A stretch of 64,000 bases of DNA from JANSWP01 sp041941305. GTDB taxonomy: Bacteria; Bacteroidota; Bacteroidia; Chitinophagales; Saprospiraceae. The stretch is taken from contig JBGTQJ010000022.1 in assembly GCA_041941305.1 (NCBI GenBank), positions 1 to 64,000 of the forward strand, given 5' to 3'. The notes beneath the pieces are model-generated. The model did not search any database, had not been told where the DNA came from, and saw only the letters and a list, made by a program, of their open reading frames with translations. Positions 60,732-64,000 of this stretch are shown piece by piece. The translations under genes and the position numbers were made by a program. The first letter of the stretch is position 1, and every line of letters begins with the position of its first letter.

Positions 60732-62189
60732 TCAAAACATCATACTTTTCAAATTTTCAATTTTACCTTCCAACCAACTTTGGTTAAAAATCGTTTCGAC
60801 CGACTGTATTTCTTTTCCTAATTTTTCCAATTCTGCCTTTGATTTTGATCTAGGTACAAATTCCAAATTGGTCTTGATATGAAAAGCTTTCCGGGCGAAT
60901 TTAATCAAATTGTAGTACCCAGCTTTTTGGAATTCTGAAATAAGCCGATTTCGTTTCAAAAATTGCCTAAATGCCTCAATTAAAGAATAAAAAGCTTCTT
61001 CCTCTTCCAAATCATACCAGGTGCGTAAAAGCAACGATTTTGCATCTGTATTGTATCTAATATCCGTATATTCCACTTTAGTCAATAGGTCCAATACTTT
61101 CTCAAATTGCCTGGTGCTATAATAATAAGAAGCCAAATTATAGCTATAAGCATTTTCACGAGTCGAGGGTTTAAGTAATCGTTTATAATCTTCAATAAAA
61201 GAGCGAACCCAATCATTTTCCTTTAGTCGAAGTCCTGTTGTTACTATATTTTTATAATGCCATTCCGGCAAAAATTGATCGATTAACAAAAGGCCCTTTT
61301 CTAACTGGGATTGGTAAATTTTAAATAGCTCTAAAAGGAAAGATTGCTCTCCTCGATTGATTTGACGAATACAATAGTTTTGGAGGTAATTATAAATATT
61401 TTGCAGTTCACTAAGTGGAAGCCAAATCTCATGTTTTTTCAGGACTTCCAAAGTTCGATAATAATCTCCTATCTCTTTATTTGTCAGAGTTTTATAAATA
61501 CTTGAATAAATCGAAATAGAAGGATGGCTTTGAAAGTTTTTAGGCTTGCTTTCCACTTCCTGTAGCACATTTTCCAACATATTTAGTTCAAAATCAATAT
61601 TTAGAATTTGGTTCCGAAATTTCATTTCACAGGCGTCTTTGAGCTTTTCTGTAAAAAAGAACAGATCCAGGTATTTTTGCTTTTGTTCAAGGTTATGGTT
61701 TTGATCAGTTTTATACAATAGATTGTAATACAAATCTTTCTCTCTGGCTAAATGAAATGGCAATTCAAAATTATTTTGGTCTTCCTGGTTTTCTGATAGC
61801 CCCCCCCTCTCTAATTTCATCAACTGCTTTTCATATTGCTCAAATAAATTCCGTTGCCTCAATTGTTTTAGATAGTTTAACTTCGACTGAAAATATTCAT
61901 TCTCTAATTGTTCTGTAACTAAAAAACGCTCAAGAAGTCTAAGTGAATACGTAAATAACAAAGCCAACTTAGGTTGATTGTGTTTTTCTGTTGGGTATAT
62001 TTTTTTAAAAATTATTTCCCGTTGACATTTTTTGTCAATAAAATCAGGAAAAATACCACCCAAATAAGCTATCAAAAGCTGAACCTCTTTATTTTTATTG
62101 AAATAAGGGGAAACCGAAAATTCGCGAAATCGCGTCATCTCTTTCCTCGAAAGTGTTTCTAAGGTCTTTATTAAAATATTTTTTCGCAT
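60732..62189 (-). CDS. Conserved all-helical protein, 485 aa (paralogue of 17651 gene)
   Basis: No signal peptide, long helices rich in Leu, Tyr, Phe and Lys. Starts MRKNILIKTLETLSRKEMTRFREFSVSPYFNKNKEV, parallel to the MKQNKLFQILKSLNSEEWRLLRKTVISPLYNTNP start of its paralogue. Shares YCIRQINRGEQSFLLELFKIYQSQLEKGLL with the paralogue's YAIRQSNHGEKGFFKAVFRWYQLGLEKKLV. Similar length and repeat-like helices suggest a scaffold or regulator. Function unknown. Confidence 0.7.
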   Translation of the reverse strand: MRKNILIKTLETLSRKEMTRFREFSVSPYFNKNKEVQLLIAYLGGIFPDFIDKKCQREIIFKKIYPTEKHNQPKLALLFTYSLRLLERFLVTEQLENEYFQSKLNYLKQLRQRNLFEQYEKQLMKLERGGLSENQEDQNNFELPFHLAREKDLYYNLLYKTDQNHNLEQKQKYLDLFFFTEKLKDACEMKFRNQILNIDFELNMLENVLQEVESKPKNFQSHPSISIYSSIYKTLTNKEIGDYYRTLEVLKKHEIWLPLSELQNIYNYLQNYCIRQINRGEQSFLLELFKIYQSQLEKGLLLIDQFLPEWHYKNIVTTGLRLKENDWVRSFIEDYKRLLKPSTRENAYSYNLASYYYSTRQFEKVLDLLTKVEYTDIRYNTDAKSLLLRTWYDLEEEEAFYSLIEAFRQFLKRNRLISEFQKAGYYNLIKFARKAFHIKTNLEFVPRSKSKAELEKLGKEIQSVETIFNQSWLEGKIENLKSMMF

Positions 62190-62407
62190 AAAATTATCAA
62201 TAATTCAACAGAACAATTTCAACTTAATCATCTTATTATCAATAAATTACAATTTAAATATCCACAAAAAACCCTTAAAAATATTCAAAAATATGAAGGT
62301 AAAGTACTTTCTTGAAGAATTGTTTACCTACATATTTGCATCATCGAAAGCTATTTGCTTTCAAATCATTGAGCTTTATGATAGAAATTGAAATAAAAAT
62401 TTTTCAC

Positions 62408-62444
62408 CTATACTCACCCACCGACTAGCGGTGGGTTGGTATAG
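62408..62444. repeat. CCCACCG hairpin
   Basis: CTATAC (62408-62413) with GTATAG (62439-62444) and ACCCACCG (62416-62423) with CGGTGGGT (62429-62436). It resembles the GC-rich hairpins at 12840-12859. Confidence 0.7.
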
Positions 62445-62573
62445 TTTCTAATTTACTGATGCATTTATCCTTACTTCCCAAGGAATTTTGTATTTTAGAT
62501 TTCTACATAAAGCCTAAAAAATCAAACGAGATTTTTTCAGAATAAATAGGTTGGAAACAATAAACAGTAGCAC

Positions 62574-62749
62574 GGTCTTCCCAGACCTTGCCTCAGTGGC
62601 GTGGATCTATAATTGTGCATTTTGACGGGAATCTAATCGCACAATTTTAGAAAGCCGCGCTACTCAGGCATGCAAAAGGAAATCGGGCTACAATGCAAAG
62701 TCTTAGAGTATGTTAGTATTTTATCTTCCTGAAAATCAAAACATACTCT
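62574..62749 (+). promoter_or_regulatory. Multi-stem leader ahead of the 62791 gene
   Basis: GGTCT/AGACC (62574-62578, 62583-62587). An outer stem 62590-62604 with 62655-62669 using GU pairs encloses AATTGTGC/GCACAATT (62611-62618, 62639-62646). A last stem AGAGTATGTT/AACATACTCT (62705-62714, 62740-62749) ends 41 bp before the start codon. It could be a folded 5' leader or the terminator of something upstream. Confidence 0.45.
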
Positions 62750-62790
62750 TACTGACAAACTCTCATAACTGACCACTAAAATCTTTGAAC

Positions 62791-64000
62791 ATGAAAAGAA
62801 TTGCTAAAGCATCTTTTTCGCTTTTGATTCTCTCCATTTGCTTGAGCTTTCAAGCAAAATCCCAATGCATTATTACAGATGTTGTTGCAGATCCAACCCC
62901 TTGCAACAGCGATGGCTTTTTTTCCGTAGTTATCAATTTTGAACACGGTGGCACAGGACTGGAAGGTTTTCGCGTTCAAGGAAATGGTAACAACTATGGA
63001 AACTTCAGTTATGATGATTTACCGATAGAAATAGGACCATTAGAAGCAGATGGAACGACGGAATACGAATTTGTAGTTATTGACAACCAATTTGATGATT
63101 GCAAGGATTTTGTGGTCATCGATCCAGTCGATTGCCCAGTTTCAGATTGCCACATTTTTGATTTAACTGCTATACCAGGAGATTGTGATGCAGATGGCTT
63201 TTTTAAAGTAGATCTCAATTTTGAATTTGAAAGTGTCAGTGACGAAGGATTTGCAGTTGTTGGGAATGGCAATAATTACGGAAATTTCAGCTATTCTGAT
63301 TTGCCAATTCAATTGGGTCCATTTGAGGGAAATGGCACCCTGGATTATGAATTTGCTGTTTTTGATTTACTCATCGATGACTGCTTTGCCGAAATTGTAA
63401 TTGGCTCCGTGGATTGTGAAAGTGGAGGAGATTGTCACATTTTTGATGTAATCGCAGAGACGCACCCATGCAAAGACGACGGTACTTTTTTGGTAGACAT
63501 CGATTTTCACGCTGAAAACATTGGAAATGAAGGTTACAAAGTTTTAGGCAATGGAACTAATTACGGAAATTTTAGCTATGATGAACCCTACATTACAATA
63601 GGACCACTTGAGGGTGATGGAAGCACAATTTATGAATTTGTAATAATTGACAATCAGTTTGGTGATTGTTCAGATTACACCACCATCGGTCCAATTGATT
63701 GTTTACCAGAATGTGATATTACTCATTTCAGTTTTGAAGTAGGAGAATGCAAAACACAAAGCAGCTATGAATTAACCGTCAAATTAGAAGTTGAAAACCC
63801 CACAAGTCCGTGGGTAGAGCTTTTCTATGATGGTCAAACCATGGGATTGTTCAACATTGATCATTTCCCCCTTACCTTCAATAATTTTTATGACAATGGA
63901 GAAAACTCTCCACTTCTTTTCGCATGCCTGTATGACTCCGACTGCTGTGCCTTTGCAGAATTTGATGCACCCAATTGTGAAGACAATTCAAATGCATGCT
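62791..64000 (+). CDS. Secreted Cys-rich repeat protein, 5' part
   Basis: ATG at 62791, signal peptide MKRIAKASFSLLILSICLSFQAKSQ, then open to the window edge (403 codons visible). Three ~100-residue repeats each have CxIxDV/HIFDV, a C-D-G-F/FV segment, GNGNNYGNFSY(D/S)DLP, IGPLEGDGTxxYEF and DNQFDDC...PVDC. They are followed by a different CDITHFSFEVGEC segment. Each repeat holds about four Cys, so disulfide-bonded beta modules at the surface are likely. A C-terminal T9SS tail would be expected outside the window (inference). Family not recognised. Confidence 0.8.
   Translation, partial: MKRIAKASFSLLILSICLSFQAKSQCIITDVVADPTPCNSDGFFSVVINFEHGGTGLEGFRVQGNGNNYGNFSYDDLPIEIGPLEADGTTEYEFVVIDNQFDDCKDFVVIDPVDCPVSDCHIFDLTAIPGDCDADGFFKVDLNFEFESVSDEGFAVVGNGNNYGNFSYSDLPIQLGPFEGNGTLDYEFAVFDLLIDDCFAEIVIGSVDCESGGDCHIFDVIAETHPCKDDGTFLVDIDFHAENIGNEGYKVLGNGTNYGNFSYDEPYITIGPLEGDGSTIYEFVIIDNQFGDCSDYTTIGPIDCLPECDITHFSFEVGECKTQSSYELTVKLEVENPTSPWVELFYDGQTMGLFNIDHFPLTFNNFYDNGENSPLLFACLYDSDCCAFAEFDAPNCEDNSNAC

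Larger units (their letters stand above)
62190..62790. other. Structured intergenic region
   Basis: No protein gene. Contains the hairpins at 62408-62444 and 62574-62749, listed separately. Confidence 0.6.

Overview
The window looks like chromosome from a Bacteroidota bacterium, most likely Saprospiraceae or a close relative (inference). The signs are many secreted proteins with type IX secretion (T9SS) C-terminal sorting domains of the 'LPVELLFF...NYYRLKQ.DFDG...PNP' type, a PorV/PorQ-family outer-membrane protein, a large SusC-like TonB-dependent receptor, a LytTR regulator, AT-rich DNA and TAnnTTTG-type promoter boxes. No rRNA, tRNA, CRISPR array or transposase gene was seen.

Region 1 (1-21.6 kb) is accessory and repeat-rich. 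Its centre is a minus-strand operon of three signal-less proteins (1356, 671 and 473 aa). They share an N-terminal [GR]-[WY]-D-[LI] motif and a TULIP-like core resembling clostridial P47/OrfX proteins. Upstream lie two T9SS-type cargo genes (12289-10575). Downstream is a second copy of one of them that has lost its signal peptide. Duplicated HYR-domain cargo genes flank the block at 1-617 and 13432-14543; the second has a one-base homopolymer frameshift. A promoter-like element of about 71 bp occurs five times: a box AACAATCAAACAACGTTC, then N3, ATTTCTT, a fixed 23-base spacer and TAnCTTGC. Three copies precede a family of 27-codon micro-ORFs, one a small unknown ORF, and one a minimal AraC-type regulator. 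A LytTR response regulator and a double-glycine-leader peptide gene lie nearby.

Region 2 (21.6-32 kb) holds a YWTD-propeller T9SS protein, a TPR histidine kinase, two thioredoxin-fold proteins, a LysM protein, KdsB, a NUDIX hydrolase and a prohibitin-like protein. Region 3 (32-40 kb) has a thioredoxin-like gene remnant, a strongly nested candidate structured RNA (32882-33425) ahead of a DUF2279-like gene, a dihaem cytochrome c, a DUF6624-like protein, an LPG-synthase-like flippase, RuvC, a HIT protein and GreA.

Region 4 (40.4-49.6 kb) is one minus-strand operon: TonB-dependent receptor, giant secreted protein, PorV-like protein. Region 5 (50-64 kb) holds a lipoprotein, FadH, a T9SS animal-type haem peroxidase with dockerin-like and cohesin-like parts, a fungal-like cytosine deaminase, a C1 peptidase, an AhpD-like protein, Ffh, ApaG, a paralogue of the 17.7 kb gene, and a Cys-rich repeat protein running off the end.

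Many intergenic gaps carry long, often perfect hairpins built from short repeated words, each gap with its own word. They probably act as terminators. All family assignments come from reading the sequence; no search was run.
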